Notes: generated from the letters alone by a model not told the origin. Positions 27,619 through 37,304 are shown, numbered from the stretch's first letter. The stretch: DNA of 64,000 nt from Calditrichota bacterium (GCA_013150955.1 JAADJD010000013.1:1-64000), one strand, 5' to 3'. Numbers and translations: made by a program.

Positions 27619-28149
27619 ATGGAAAAGAAGTACCGACACCAGGGGGATGAATTCACGGTTCAGATAGCCAACACCTCACCGGATCAATTCACCATTAGCC
27701 TGAACGGTCACCAGCAAGTGATCGACATTCACCCGATCTCGGATCATCGATTGAGTGTACATCGTGAAGGGCAAACCCTGGATGTTTATGTGGCCGGAAC
27801 GGATGATGGGTATCAGGTTTTCATAAACGGGCACGTCTTTCACATCGTTCGTGTGGATCGGGAATCGTCTCGTGCGGGCGCCCATGCTCAGGCACAGCAG
27901 GATGCATTCGTGGAAAACGTCATCGAAGCCCCGATGCCCGGACGCATCCTGAAAATCTTCGTTCAGGAAGGCCAGGAGATTGAGGCTGATGATCGGCTAT
28001 TCATTCTGGAAGCCATGAAGATGGAGAACGAGATTCGGGCTCCCCGCTCAGGGGTGGTAAAAAAAATATTCTTCCAGGAAAACGAACTGGTTTCCCTGGG
28101 ACAGCCCATCATGGAGTTGGACTTCACCCGGCGTGATCCCGATAGTTAG
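27619..28149 (+). CDS. Biotin carboxyl carrier protein of the acyl-CoA carboxylase
   Basis: 176 residues. The C-terminal biotinyl domain (about 101-170) has APMPGRILKIFV and EAMKMENEIRAP with the biotinylated Lys134. The N-terminal 80 residues are a beta-rich domain of the type that joins biotin carboxylase to carrier in MCC/PCC alpha chains (BT-like), so this gene looks like the detached C-terminal part of such a chain. It lies 66 bases after the biotin carboxylase gene and completes the enzyme. Confidence in the role is high; the partner enzyme is inferred from position. Confidence 0.92.
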   Translation: MEKKYRHQGDEFTVQIANTSPDQFTISLNGHQQVIDIHPISDHRLSVHREGQTLDVYVAGTDDGYQVFINGHVFHIVRVDRESSRAGAHAQAQQDAFVENVIEAPMPGRILKIFVQEGQEIEADDRLFILEAMKMENEIRAPRSGVVKKIFFQENELVSLGQPIMELDFTRRDPDS

Positions 28150-28373
28150 TTTGTTAGCTGTCGCACAAAACGGAAAACAAAATTTTTTAAGCAATTTATA
28201 TAATTTATGGTTTTACCGATACTTATTCCTATAAACAATAATCAGTTATGAACATTTTCATGCAAATAAAATTCCGCTACAAAGCGGAAAAATTGATATT
28301 GGTCATACAGAAACGAATGAAAATGCGGATATTGTAAATAAATTAAAATTTTTCATATATCAGGAGGACAATT
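28150..28373. promoter_or_regulatory. Promoter region of the FecR/cyclase operon
   Basis: A 224-base, very AT-rich gap. It holds the hairpin TTCCGCT-ACA-AAGCGGAA near 28271, which may terminate the carboxylase operon weakly; the bases after it on the plus strand are As rather than Ts. AGGAGG lies seven bases before the next ATG. Confidence 0.45.
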
Positions 28374-29573
28374 ATGCGTAGACTCCGCAGTGTGATTTTG
28401 AGCCTCATTATTCTGGGAATCCTACCTGGATGGATTTTCGCTGCCATTGAAATTGACCTGACCCTTTTAAACACTCAGGCCAGAGTATTTTACGTGGGGG
28501 ATCTGGACTTTACGAAAACCGGTAATGCACCGGATATCTTTCGGCTAAGCATTCGCAACACCACCTCGGAGCCAGAACCCATTGTGTTGGAGATTCGAAT
28601 TCTGTATAACGGTCGGGTTCTGGGTAAAGGCGAGACTAACGATTTTACCATACCGGGGAATAACAATCAATACTACCGAGATATCATAATTACCCAATCC
28701 GATTTGTTAAAAGGCGCTCTTTTTATCCGCGGTCCCGAGGGGCGGCTCCAGAAAGTCTATCTGAAAAGATACGAGCTGGATATAAATCAGCTGGAAGATT
28801 TAAAGAATAAAATTTTATCCACCGGACGGTTGCCTTCTGGCCGCTATCAATTCGAGATTCGGGCCCGATCATTAAAAAATCCCGGTGTGGTATATAGCGA
28901 ATCCCCGGCACAACTGGGCGATAATACCTTGTTTATTACCAATCCCACTAACGTGCAGCTAATTTTTCCCGGACGTCCCACAGGGGATCCCAACATCCCC
29001 ACCATTTCGACGATTTACCCCTATTTTCAATGGCAGTCGGATGCAAACGTATTCAACATTTACGTTTACGAAAAACGGGCTGAAGATCGAAACGTTCAGG
29101 ATGCACTCAGTCACCCGCCAATCCTGTTCATCGAAGGCTATACCCTGGACCCGGATCAGCGGCAATATCTGTTTCAATATCCCACATCCACCCAGCCCAT
29201 ACAGTTTGCGAATGGCGGGCGCAGCGTGGGACCCATTCGGCTGCTGGAACCGGGAAAAATTTACTACTGGTACATCGAAGCGGTCGTCCCGACCGGTTCT
29301 GGAGACAATCAGATCATCAAAAGCGAAGTCTACCATTTCAAGATTCAGGAACGGGTGCCCCAGAACAGTCAGGCCCGGCAAATCATGACCATGCTGCAAA
29401 ACCTCGGGGGAGATGCCCTGTTGCAGCAGATCAAGTTGTTAAAAGAGCAGGGATATGAACCCACTGGTAAAGTGCGATTGAACGGCCGGGAGATCGACCT
29501 GACGGAATTCATCCGCTACATGAATCAATTGCAGGGAACGCAATCTAAGATTGGTAAAATCAGCATTTACTAA
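28374..29573 (+). CDS. Secreted protein of unknown function, first gene of FecR/cyclase operon
   Basis: 399 residues with a signal peptide (about 1-23). The body is beta-rich: an N-terminal immunoglobulin-like part (about 28-125, RLSIRNTTSEPEPIVLEIRI) and a second part (about 190-325) with PYFQWQSDANVFNIYVYEK and PGKIYYWYIEAVVPTG, which resembles fibronectin/DUF-type modules of cell-surface proteins. The C-terminal 75 residues are helical (QIMTMLQNLGGDALLQQIKLL). No enzyme motif or lipobox is seen. It is the first of four genes with gaps of 12-30 bases, all for exported or membrane proteins, so a shared envelope function is likely. I do not recognise the family. Confidence 0.75.
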   Translation: MRRLRSVILSLIILGILPGWIFAAIEIDLTLLNTQARVFYVGDLDFTKTGNAPDIFRLSIRNTTSEPEPIVLEIRILYNGRVLGKGETNDFTIPGNNNQYYRDIIITQSDLLKGALFIRGPEGRLQKVYLKRYELDINQLEDLKNKILSTGRLPSGRYQFEIRARSLKNPGVVYSESPAQLGDNTLFITNPTNVQLIFPGRPTGDPNIPTISTIYPYFQWQSDANVFNIYVYEKRAEDRNVQDALSHPPILFIEGYTLDPDQRQYLFQYPTSTQPIQFANGGRSVGPIRLLEPGKIYYWYIEAVVPTGSGDNQIIKSEVYHFKIQERVPQNSQARQIMTMLQNLGGDALLQQIKLLKEQGYEPTGKVRLNGREIDLTEFIRYMNQLQGTQSKIGKISIY

Positions 29574-29597
29574 CGAAAAAAAGCGAAAGGGGTATAT

Positions 29598-30284
29598 ATG
29601 TTTCGTCGAATCACCTCGTTTTTAATATTTCTTTTTCTGCTATCGGTAACACCGGGCCTATATACCGCCAGTGATTATGTGGCCGTGGTGATTAAAAGTC
29701 GAGGGCGGGTTACCCTGATGCCCAAAGGGAAAACGCGGGCCATTAAGGTGCAGAAAGGCCAGCTGCTGCGGGATGGTGATCGGTTGGAAACGGGAACTGC
29801 CTCATTCTGTGCCATCAAATTCCTGGATGACAAGAGCCTTTTGCGAATTAAAGAAAATTCCACCTGCGTCATCGAAGGGAAAAAGGAAGGCGAACGAATC
29901 GACAAGAACATTCTGGTTGAAGTCGGTTCCTTTTTTGCCAGCATTTTTAAACAGCGGGGGAAGTTCCTGGTAACGACACCGACATCGGTGGCGTCGGTTA
30001 AGGGAACCAAATTCTGGACCATTCAAAAGCGGAACGGTCCCACCATTTACATTGGCATCGAGGGATCCATCGACATTAGCAACGAGGCCGGGCGTGTTCT
30101 CTTGCGAGCCGGTCAAACCGGTATTGTCACCTCGAAAAACCAATTGCCGCAGATTCGGTTAACGGATCCTTCTGAAATCCCATCGGAAGGGGAAGGGTCG
30201 CCCAAAACGCAGATTCTGGAGATCGAATTCAAGAGTCCCGACGGGGGTCAAAAAACGATGCGAATCGAAGTCATTCAAAAATAA
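29598..30284 (+). CDS. Periplasmic FecR-domain protein
   Basis: 228 residues: signal peptide (about 1-24), then a FecR-type beta-helical domain (about 30-170) with GRVTLMPKGKTRAIKVQKGQLLRDGDRLETG, SFCAIKFLDDKSLLRIKENS and FLVTTPTSVASVKGTKFWT, the usual markers. There is no transmembrane anti-sigma segment, so this is the free secreted version and not the FecR of a sigma-factor pair; no ECF sigma gene is nearby. Free FecR proteins are often coded beside CHASE2 cyclases and outer-membrane proteins, as here. Ligand unknown. Confidence 0.87.
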   Translation: MFRRITSFLIFLFLLSVTPGLYTASDYVAVVIKSRGRVTLMPKGKTRAIKVQKGQLLRDGDRLETGTASFCAIKFLDDKSLLRIKENSTCVIEGKKEGERIDKNILVEVGSFFASIFKQRGKFLVTTPTSVASVKGTKFWTIQKRNGPTIYIGIEGSIDISNEAGRVLLRAGQTGIVTSKNQLPQIRLTDPSEIPSEGEGSPKTQILEIEFKSPDGGQKTMRIEVIQK

Positions 30285-30314
30285 AATGTTGTAGGGTCTA
30301 TCAACAGAAAAAGG

Positions 30315-32726
30315 ATGGGGAGAACCGTGGAAAGGCGAAAAATTTTGAGTCTTATTCTTCTGTTTGGGGCAATATCCTTGTTTGCCTCGGGGGTTAAACG
30401 GGTTGATGTGCAATTTTCCACGCCGGTCTTTGATGAAGACGCCAATCGGCTCCACCTGGAGCTTACATTAACCAATCGTACATCTTACGCCATTCGGGAA
30501 GCCCGGGTGTATTATCGCGAGAAAGGAGAGGCCAATTTCAATTGGGAGCGGATGGAGCCTCAGGGATTCCGGTATTTTGCAGTGCTCAATACCGGACAAT
30601 TGAATTCCAATTTAATGGAATATTATTTTGACATTGAGTTCGAGGATGGCCTGCACCAGACCTATCCGGATGATGCGCCCGTTGCCAGCCTATTAAGCTA
30701 CGCATTGCCCCAGCTGGAAACGCCAGACGAAAACATCATCATTATCAGTCCGGAACCGGGAGAAGAGATTTACACCGATGAATTAATCATTACCGTTTCC
30801 TTCCCGCGTTTCAGTGCACAGATCGACAAAGAACGCATCCGATTGTTCCTGGACACCTGGGAGGTCTCCAAATCGCGCTTCTTCCAGGTTTTTGACGATT
30901 TTCTCACATTTTCTCCCAATCGGATTCCACCGGGCAAACACCGCATCCGCCTGGAATTATATGATCGAGGGGGGAAATTGCTGGCTCGCACGGAATGGAG
31001 TTTTGTTGCCCATCGCCGTACCGGGCCCAGGGCACTCACCGAAGCGTTAAGTGTTTCCGGAAATGTCTTCCTGGAAAGTCGGCAGGAGGTGCTTCAGGAT
31101 GGAAACTCCTCCACCCTGTACAATCGGGCGGGATGGGATATCAACGGGTCTTTTGGCAATCTGCTGTTTGGTACCCGTCTCTTTCTGTCCAATCAGGAAA
31201 GGAAAGATCGCCAGCCAGTCAATCGGTATTCGGCATTCATGCAATATTCATTCTGGAACAATCGCTATTTGCGGGTGGATGTTGGCGATAGCTATCCCAT
31301 TTACGGCCCCAATTCTCTGCAAAACATTTTCGTTCGGGGATACTATGCACAGCTGTTTCTGAAATTTTTGAATCTGGAATTTACCCAGGGGTACATTCAG
31401 CGCGCCATTGACATGCAGGTACCGGCTCCCGGAGACACGGTACTGGGTACCTACCAACGCGACTTAACCGCCATCCGGGCCAGTTTTGGTGCGCGTCGCA
31501 AATTCCAGCTGGGTTTTTCCTATTTGAAAGGAATCGACAACACGAGTTCCATCAACGGCAAAGCCATTGAACCGCCCAAGGAGAATCTGGTTCTGGGATC
31601 CGATATTTACCTGGCCAGTGCCGATCAGCGGTTTGTGCTGGAAGGTTACGTCAACGCCAGTTTCATCAACAACAATATTACCGGTGGTTCCATTCCGTTC
31701 GACACCCTCCGTTCTTCATTACCCGATTCGGGTAAGGGATTGGAAGACATCTATAATACCGCAAAACAGTTCATTACCATCAATCAGTACCTGAGTCTGA
31801 TTCCCAGTCTCGCCTATCAAATTCAGGCTCGGGGTCGCTTTTTCCGAAATTATTTCACCATCGTGCTGCAATCTATCGAAGACGGTTACTTTAGCATGGG
31901 ACAACCCTATCTGCTGGCCGATTACCAGGGATTTAGCCTTACGGATAACATCAACCTCTTTCGCAACCAGGTCTTTTTAACCGTTGGCTTTCAACGATTC
32001 CAGAACAATGTGAAAGGCACCAAAAGTACCACCACCGTCACTCAATCTTCCTATCTGAATATTTCCTATTTCCCGACCGGAAATGCTCCCTCTATTACCA
32101 TTGGATTCAACAACTACAAACGCGGGAACGATCTGGACAAACCTCCGGCAGAGGACAACACCGAGGAGATTGACCAGCTGGAATTGCCCGAAAGCAATAA
32201 CACCAACACCTTCAATTTTTCCACCAGCTATTCGGCCGACATCATGGGTCTGGATAATCAATTTACCATTAATCTGATGAGCTTCCAGCAACGCGATGAT
32301 TTCTATCAAAGCGGTAACAGCAATTCCGGGCTGGTTTCGTTCATCACTCGAACGCGTTTTCAATTCCCCCTGATCACGACCCTGGAGGTTTCTTTGCAGC
32401 AAACGGAAAGTGCAAAAGGAACCGATGTGGAAAACCGTATTGAGATGAACAATTTTGGTTTTGGTCTGGAATACCAGCTGGGTAGGTTGTTTATCCGGTC
32501 GGATAATTTGACCGCTGCGTTGAATGCCCAGATCGGCACGGTGAATTCGGTGATTCAGAATGCCAATCAAAGCCTGAAATACACGCGGGCCTTTGTCAGC
32601 GGTCGATTGATTTACAACATGCCTCGAATCGGTCGTTTTTCCGTGAACGCCGATTTCATTAATTACACGGGCGATCAGGCGTATGTCGACTACATCGTCA
32701 CCGCGCGCTACGATATAAGTTTTTAA
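30315..32726 (+). CDS. Large outer-membrane beta-barrel protein
   Basis: 803 residues: signal peptide (about 1-25), two immunoglobulin-like modules (about 27-125 and 140-230, IIISPEPGEEIYTDELIITVSFP), then a barrel from about 245 to the end with alternating hydrophobic strands. It ends in VTARYDISF, with the terminal Phe recognised by BamA. The third gene of the operon, 12 bases before the cyclase gene. A GTG at 30327, four bases after GGGGAG, is a good alternative start. Transport substrate or structural role unknown. Confidence 0.78.
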   Translation: MGRTVERRKILSLILLFGAISLFASGVKRVDVQFSTPVFDEDANRLHLELTLTNRTSYAIREARVYYREKGEANFNWERMEPQGFRYFAVLNTGQLNSNLMEYYFDIEFEDGLHQTYPDDAPVASLLSYALPQLETPDENIIIISPEPGEEIYTDELIITVSFPRFSAQIDKERIRLFLDTWEVSKSRFFQVFDDFLTFSPNRIPPGKHRIRLELYDRGGKLLARTEWSFVAHRRTGPRALTEALSVSGNVFLESRQEVLQDGNSSTLYNRAGWDINGSFGNLLFGTRLFLSNQERKDRQPVNRYSAFMQYSFWNNRYLRVDVGDSYPIYGPNSLQNIFVRGYYAQLFLKFLNLEFTQGYIQRAIDMQVPAPGDTVLGTYQRDLTAIRASFGARRKFQLGFSYLKGIDNTSSINGKAIEPPKENLVLGSDIYLASADQRFVLEGYVNASFINNNITGGSIPFDTLRSSLPDSGKGLEDIYNTAKQFITINQYLSLIPSLAYQIQARGRFFRNYFTIVLQSIEDGYFSMGQPYLLADYQGFSLTDNINLFRNQVFLTVGFQRFQNNVKGTKSTTTVTQSSYLNISYFPTGNAPSITIGFNNYKRGNDLDKPPAEDNTEEIDQLELPESNNTNTFNFSTSYSADIMGLDNQFTINLMSFQQRDDFYQSGNSNSGLVSFITRTRFQFPLITTLEVSLQQTESAKGTDVENRIEMNNFGFGLEYQLGRLFIRSDNLTAALNAQIGTVNSVIQNANQSLKYTRAFVSGRLIYNMPRIGRFSVNADFINYTGDQAYVDYIVTARYDISF

Positions 32727-32738
32727 TCCCGAGGGCTG

Positions 32739-34850
32739 ATGAAAAAAAATCGGATCATTCCGCTTTTACTGATTGGCATCCTGGTCTTTCTACTTTCTGT
32801 GATGCTGAGCGCCATTCCGGTGCTCAGCAGCTTAGAATTGCGCACCATCGACTGGCGATTTAGCTGGCGCGGCGTGGAGTCGGTGGACGACTCCCCCATT
32901 GTCATCGTCACCATCGACGATCAATCGTTTGAATCGTTACCGGATCGTTGGCCCTGGCCCCGCTCGTATTATGCGCACCTGATCGACAATCTGGTGGAAG
33001 CGGGAGCCAAGGTCATTGGCCTGGACGTGATTTTTGACATCCCCGATCCTTACGGCCCGGAAAAAGACCAGATGCTGGCCGATGCTATTCGGCGGGCAGG
33101 GAATGTGGTGTTAACCGGGAAACTGGAAGAAACCGTTGGACGGGTGCGCTATCCCTATCTGAATAAACCCATCCCCCTGTTGCTGGAAGCCGACAGCACC
33201 TGGGGCATCGTCGCCATTCAATCCGACAATGATGGCATGTACCGGCGCTATTTTGTAGCCCAACGATATCGCGAACGCTGGTTGCCATCGTTTGGCCTGC
33301 AGGTCATCCGGAAATACATGAATTACGGCCCGGAAGTAAAGCCTGTCCGGCAATCCAAAGGTTTTCGCTTCGGCGAATTCTTCATCCCTCTGTACGATGC
33401 CAACACCATGTTGATTAATTTCGCCGGCCCTCGAAAAACCTTCCCGTACTATTCTTTCGATACGGTGATTGATGACGAAGACTTTGACCTGAAAGGCGAA
33501 TTTGACCTGGACTATTTCTACGAGTTGCTGCATGAAGGGGTGTTCAAGGATAAAATCGTCCTGGTGGGTTCGACGGTTTCGGAACTGCATGACAACTTCC
33601 CCACGCCATTCCTGGAATACACCGACAGCCGGGGCAACCGGTTTAAGGCCGAAATGCCCGGAGTGGAAATCCACGCCAATGCCATTCGTACCATTCTCAA
33701 CAGCCTGTATTATTACCAGATCAATCCGGTCCTCTTTTTCATCCTGGTCCTGATACTCATTTTCTTTATTCAATTCATCACCTTTCGCCTGCCCACCGTG
33801 GCGGCGGTTTTATTCACCCTGGGGATGATCATTGCCTACAATTTGCTTCAATTTTACCTGTTTGCCAATCACCACCTGATCATGGAAATGGTCTTTCCCA
33901 CGCTGGCGATTTTCCTTTCTTTTGTGGGGAACAATATTTATCAATACATCATCACCCAGCGGGAAAAGCAAATGATTTTTGGGGCCTTTCAGCAATACGT
34001 ACCGGAGAAGGTGGTCAAGGAACTGCTGGCTCATCCGGAAAAATTAACCCTGGGTGGAGAGGAGCGATTCATGACCGTCATGTTTTCTGACGTGGCCAAT
34101 TTCACATCCATTTCAGAAAACATGACCCCTCGCGAACTGGTCAATCTGATTAATGAATACCTCTCGGAAATGACCGATATCATCCTGAAATACGATGGCA
34201 TCATCGATAAATATGAAGGGGATGCCATCATGGCCGAATTTGGCGCTCCGGTTTATTTTGATGATCACGCCATCAAGGCCTGCGCCGCGGCACTGGAGAT
34301 GCAAAAGCGGCTGAAGGAGCTGGGAGAACGCTGGCGAAAACAAAATCGGCCGGTGCTGACCTGCCGGGTGGGTATCAACAGCGGTAACATGATTGTCGGC
34401 AATATGGGATCGCGCAAGGTGTTTGATTACACGGTGCTGGGAGACGAAGTAAACCTGGCTTCCCGGTTGGAAGGGGCCAACAAGATTTTCAAAACCAATA
34501 TCATGATTTCCGAAAGTACCCACAAACTGGTTAAGGAACACTTTATTACCCGTCCACTGGACCTGCTACGGGTAAAAGGAAAGAAAAAACCGGTGCAGGT
34601 GTTCGAACTGATTGCTCGACGGGACGAAAAATTGCCCACCAGCTTCCGGGAGATTTTGCCGGTTTACGTGAACGGCATTCGCTACTACCAGACCCGCCAG
34701 TGGGACAAGGCCATCGAATGCTTCAGCTACTGCCTGCGCATTAAACCAGACGATGGGCCGTCCGAGCAATACCTACAGCGAGTGAAAGCATACAAACAAA
34801 ATCCCCCGCCACCTGACTGGGACGGGGTCTTTACTCTGACCACCAAATGA
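32739..34850 (+). CDS. CHASE2-domain transmembrane adenylate cyclase with C-terminal TPR
   Basis: Predicted to make cAMP in response to an extracytoplasmic signal. 703 residues: TM1 (about 7-27), periplasmic CHASE2 sensor (about 30-325, IVIVTIDDQSFESLPDRWPWPRS), three TM helices (about 330-398), then a class III cyclase domain (about 440-620). The metal-binding Asp451 and Asp495 are present (FSDVANFT, KYEGDAIMAEFG). Lys491 and Thr565 are the residues that select ATP over GTP, and Asn572/Arg576 stabilise the transition state, so the enzyme should be active. A TPR-like tail (about 640-690) follows. Fourth gene of the operon with FecR and barrel proteins, its likely signal inputs. Confidence 0.92.
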   Translation: MKKNRIIPLLLIGILVFLLSVMLSAIPVLSSLELRTIDWRFSWRGVESVDDSPIVIVTIDDQSFESLPDRWPWPRSYYAHLIDNLVEAGAKVIGLDVIFDIPDPYGPEKDQMLADAIRRAGNVVLTGKLEETVGRVRYPYLNKPIPLLLEADSTWGIVAIQSDNDGMYRRYFVAQRYRERWLPSFGLQVIRKYMNYGPEVKPVRQSKGFRFGEFFIPLYDANTMLINFAGPRKTFPYYSFDTVIDDEDFDLKGEFDLDYFYELLHEGVFKDKIVLVGSTVSELHDNFPTPFLEYTDSRGNRFKAEMPGVEIHANAIRTILNSLYYYQINPVLFFILVLILIFFIQFITFRLPTVAAVLFTLGMIIAYNLLQFYLFANHHLIMEMVFPTLAIFLSFVGNNIYQYIITQREKQMIFGAFQQYVPEKVVKELLAHPEKLTLGGEERFMTVMFSDVANFTSISENMTPRELVNLINEYLSEMTDIILKYDGIIDKYEGDAIMAEFGAPVYFDDHAIKACAAALEMQKRLKELGERWRKQNRPVLTCRVGINSGNMIVGNMGSRKVFDYTVLGDEVNLASRLEGANKIFKTNIMISESTHKLVKEHFITRPLDLLRVKGKKKPVQVFELIARRDEKLPTSFREILPVYVNGIRYYQTRQWDKAIECFSYCLRIKPDDGPSEQYLQRVKAYKQNPPPPDWDGVFTLTTK

Positions 34851-34892
34851 TCATCCCTTGCGTTGGTGGTAAATTATCTCCGATTTTGTTTT

Positions 34893-35036
34893 CGCCTACG
34901 AATTACACGAATTCACTCGAATAAAATCATTAAACCGCGAATTACACGAATGAAACCCAAAAATATCTACAAAACCACGAATAAATCCTGGAACACATTT
35001 TTATCCAGACATCACCAGATGGATTTTATTATCCCA
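34893..35036 (+). repeat. Dispersed fold-back repeat, right-truncated copy I1
   Basis: TTAAACCGCGAATTACACGA, core CATTTTTATCCAGACATCAC and ATGGATTTTATTATCCC. The right half is replaced by the start of the next copy. Confidence 0.85.
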
Positions 35037-35238
35037 AATAAAGCGTTAAACCACGAAACAAGCGAATGAATTCTAAAATAATCAATAAAATAGCGAATAT
35101 ATCCGGGAAAACATTTTCATCCAGATAGAATCCAGTGCATTTTATTATTTTTATTGGTGTTCATTCGTGTCATTCGTAGGCTATTGCATAATCTGGGTTA
35201 ATTCGTGCAATTCGTGGGCTAATGCATAATTTGGGAAT
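35037..35238 (+). repeat. Dispersed fold-back repeat, copy I2
   Basis: AAAGCGTTAAACCACGAAAC, core CATTTTCATCCAGATAGAAT, GTGTTCATTCGTGTCATTCG and GGCTATTGCATAATCTGGGT, then an extra right end (TTCGTGGGCTAATGCATAAT). Very similar to copy B, including AATATATCCGGGAAAACA. It lies between convergent genes. Confidence 0.9.
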
Positions 35239-35270
35239 AACGGAAAGAGCAAAAGGCATCCATGGCCGGT

Positions 35271-36158
35271 TCAGGAGTCGTAGCTCCAGCGGCTTTTGTC
35301 CCGAAAATCCTCACCCCAGCGCAATTTACTGTTCAGCAAGGCAAAGAAGTCGCTTTTTTCGTGCTTTACCAGGCGTGTGGTATATTCCGCTTTTTCAATC
35401 AAAATCCGGGTCCGACTCTTACAATAACGGACATCCCGGCCATCGCCCACCACAACCACTTCCGGGTGCTCTGTATAAACGGTTGCCGAAATCTTCACCG
35501 TGTCCGGCAAAATAACCGGGCGATTGGTTAGCGAGTGAGGTGCAATGGGATTGATAATCAGCACTTTTGTGGATGGGATGACAATAGGTCCCCCCACCGA
35601 TAGCGAGTATCCGGTCGACCCCGTTGGCGTGGAGATCAGCAGCCCATCGGCAATATAATTGTTCAAGTACCGCTCATTTACTTTGGTGGTAATCTGAATG
35701 ACCCGCGGGGAACTTCCCTTGTCGATGGTAATTTCGTTCAAGGCGTAAATGGGCCGGGAATCGCCCTCGATGGTTGCCCGCACCATCAACCGCTCTTCAA
35801 TGTGATATCTCCCCTGCAAGATCTCTTCAAAGATCACCTCAAATTTCTCCAGGGGGATTTCCGTTAAAAATCCCAGTCCCCCAACGTTCACCCCCAGAAT
35901 GGGGATTTGTTCGTGGTAAACCAGTTGAACGGTTTTAAGAATGGTTCCATCCCCACCAAAGGCCAGGATCATGTCAAACCCCTTATCGATGTGCTTTTCG
36001 GAAAAGGTGGGGAAATCCCGAATGGGAAATTGAGAGGTCTCCACAATCTGTTCGGAGAGGGCCACCTCTACGCGGTGTTTCTTGAACCAGCTGAGCAGAT
36101 AAGGTAATCGTTCCCAGAAAAGTTTCTTCCGAACATTGGCAATGAGTGCAAATTTCAA
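35271..36158 (-). CDS. nadK: NAD kinase
   Basis: Phosphorylates NAD to NADP using ATP. 295 residues, with the GGDGT catalytic motif (68-72), GVNVGGLGFLTE (89-100), ALNEITIDKG and YIADGLLISTPTGSTGYSLSVGGPI. The start is a TTG, chosen because AAGGAG lies seven bases upstream. It is divergent from trmB and alone on its strand. All motifs are intact; the length is normal. Confidence 0.96.
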   Translation of the reverse strand: MKFALIANVRKKLFWERLPYLLSWFKKHRVEVALSEQIVETSQFPIRDFPTFSEKHIDKGFDMILAFGGDGTILKTVQLVYHEQIPILGVNVGGLGFLTEIPLEKFEVIFEEILQGRYHIEERLMVRATIEGDSRPIYALNEITIDKGSSPRVIQITTKVNERYLNNYIADGLLISTPTGSTGYSLSVGGPIVIPSTKVLIINPIAPHSLTNRPVILPDTVKISATVYTEHPEVVVVGDGRDVRYCKSRTRILIEKAEYTTRLVKHEKSDFFALLNSKLRWGEDFRDKSRWSYDS

Positions 36159-36329
36159 CGTGTCGCTCCTTTATTTTTGCGCACGAACGTATCAAATTAA
36201 CCGCTTCCCCTGATTCAATCAAGCCTTTTCCTGAAAGTTCACCTGCCCGGATGGAAACGATCAAATTGGTACTTGATTTAACCGGGGATTCCAATCTATT
36301 TTTAACGCTTCAAAAAAATATACAACACC

Positions 36330-37304
36330 ATGAAAAAGGCCTCGCTGGCAAAGTATTTAAAATACGAGATTTTCCCCCGTCAGGAGAATCAATTTCCCCT
36401 TCCGTGGACGGATATCTTCGGTCGGTCGGCTCCCCTGTACGTTGAAATCGGATTTGGAAACGGGGTTTTCCTGATCAACTGGGCCAGGGAACAACCGGAG
36501 GGTAATTTCATCGGCATCGAAATATCCCTGGAATCGATGGCCAAGGCGCAGAAGGGGATCTTTCAGGAAGGGATTACCAACATCCGGGTCATTCATGAAG
36601 ATGCCCGGTTTGCCCTGCGCGAATTTTTTGCCGATAACAGCATTCGCCACATCATGATGAATTTTCCGGATCCCTGGCCTAAGGAACGGCATCGGGAACG
36701 GCGAGCACTGAGCCCTGCTTTCGTCCAGATTCTGGGAACGGTGCTGGAATCCGATGGTATTTTCGAGCTGGTAACCGATCAGGAATGGTATGCTCAGGAT
36801 GCTCAGGAACTTTGCCAGCAGTTTGCTTTTCTGGCCGTGGAGAAAGTGGAGAAAAACCCCCACCGCCCGGTGCAGACAAAATACGAAAAAAAATGGCGCC
36901 AGTTAGGACGGGACATCTTCCGACTGGTGGCCCGGAAAGTGCAACCCACCACCGTGGAACGCATAATTGAGGGAGGAGAAATGCCTCACGTGTTCATCCC
37001 GGATATCCCCATAACCTTCGAACACATCCAGTCGCTGGAAAATATGCAGGGCGAAGGGCCGAACCAGTTTTTCATCATCAAAGAAAGTTATGCCACCCCG
37101 GATGGTCAGAAATTTCTACTGTTAACCATTACCCGGGATTTCGATTATCAGCAAAAATTCTACATTACCGTGGTGGCCCGACAAAATGGGTGGATTGCGA
37201 AACTGGAGTCCACGACTCAGCCGTACCGAACCGCTGCCGTCAAAATGGCGGTTCAGGCTGTTGGTCAAAAACTGCTTTCCCGGAACAACGAGGCCATCAA
37301 ATAG
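36330..37304 (+). CDS. trmB: tRNA (guanine-N7-)-methyltransferase with C-terminal extension
   Basis: Methylates G46 of tRNA with SAM. The core (about 1-205) has VEIGFGNGVFLINWA, GIEISLESMAKAQ, NIRVIHEDAR and the TrmB signature MNFPDPWPKERHRERRAL. A further 115 residues (about 210-324, VFIPDIPITFEHIQSLENMQG onward) lie beyond the 210-240 residues usual in E. coli-like TrmB. Longer forms with an extra C-terminal domain are known from some thermophiles such as Aquifex. No clear ribosome binding site precedes the ATG. Confidence 0.92.
   Translation: MKKASLAKYLKYEIFPRQENQFPLPWTDIFGRSAPLYVEIGFGNGVFLINWAREQPEGNFIGIEISLESMAKAQKGIFQEGITNIRVIHEDARFALREFFADNSIRHIMMNFPDPWPKERHRERRALSPAFVQILGTVLESDGIFELVTDQEWYAQDAQELCQQFAFLAVEKVEKNPHRPVQTKYEKKWRQLGRDIFRLVARKVQPTTVERIIEGGEMPHVFIPDIPITFEHIQSLENMQGEGPNQFFIIKESYATPDGQKFLLLTITRDFDYQQKFYITVVARQNGWIAKLESTTQPYRTAAVKMAVQAVGQKLLSRNNEAIK

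Noticed and set aside
34880-35240. CRISPR-like array
   Set aside because: The repeated heptamers are contiguous or inside fold-back repeats; there are no spacers of regular length and no cas genes.
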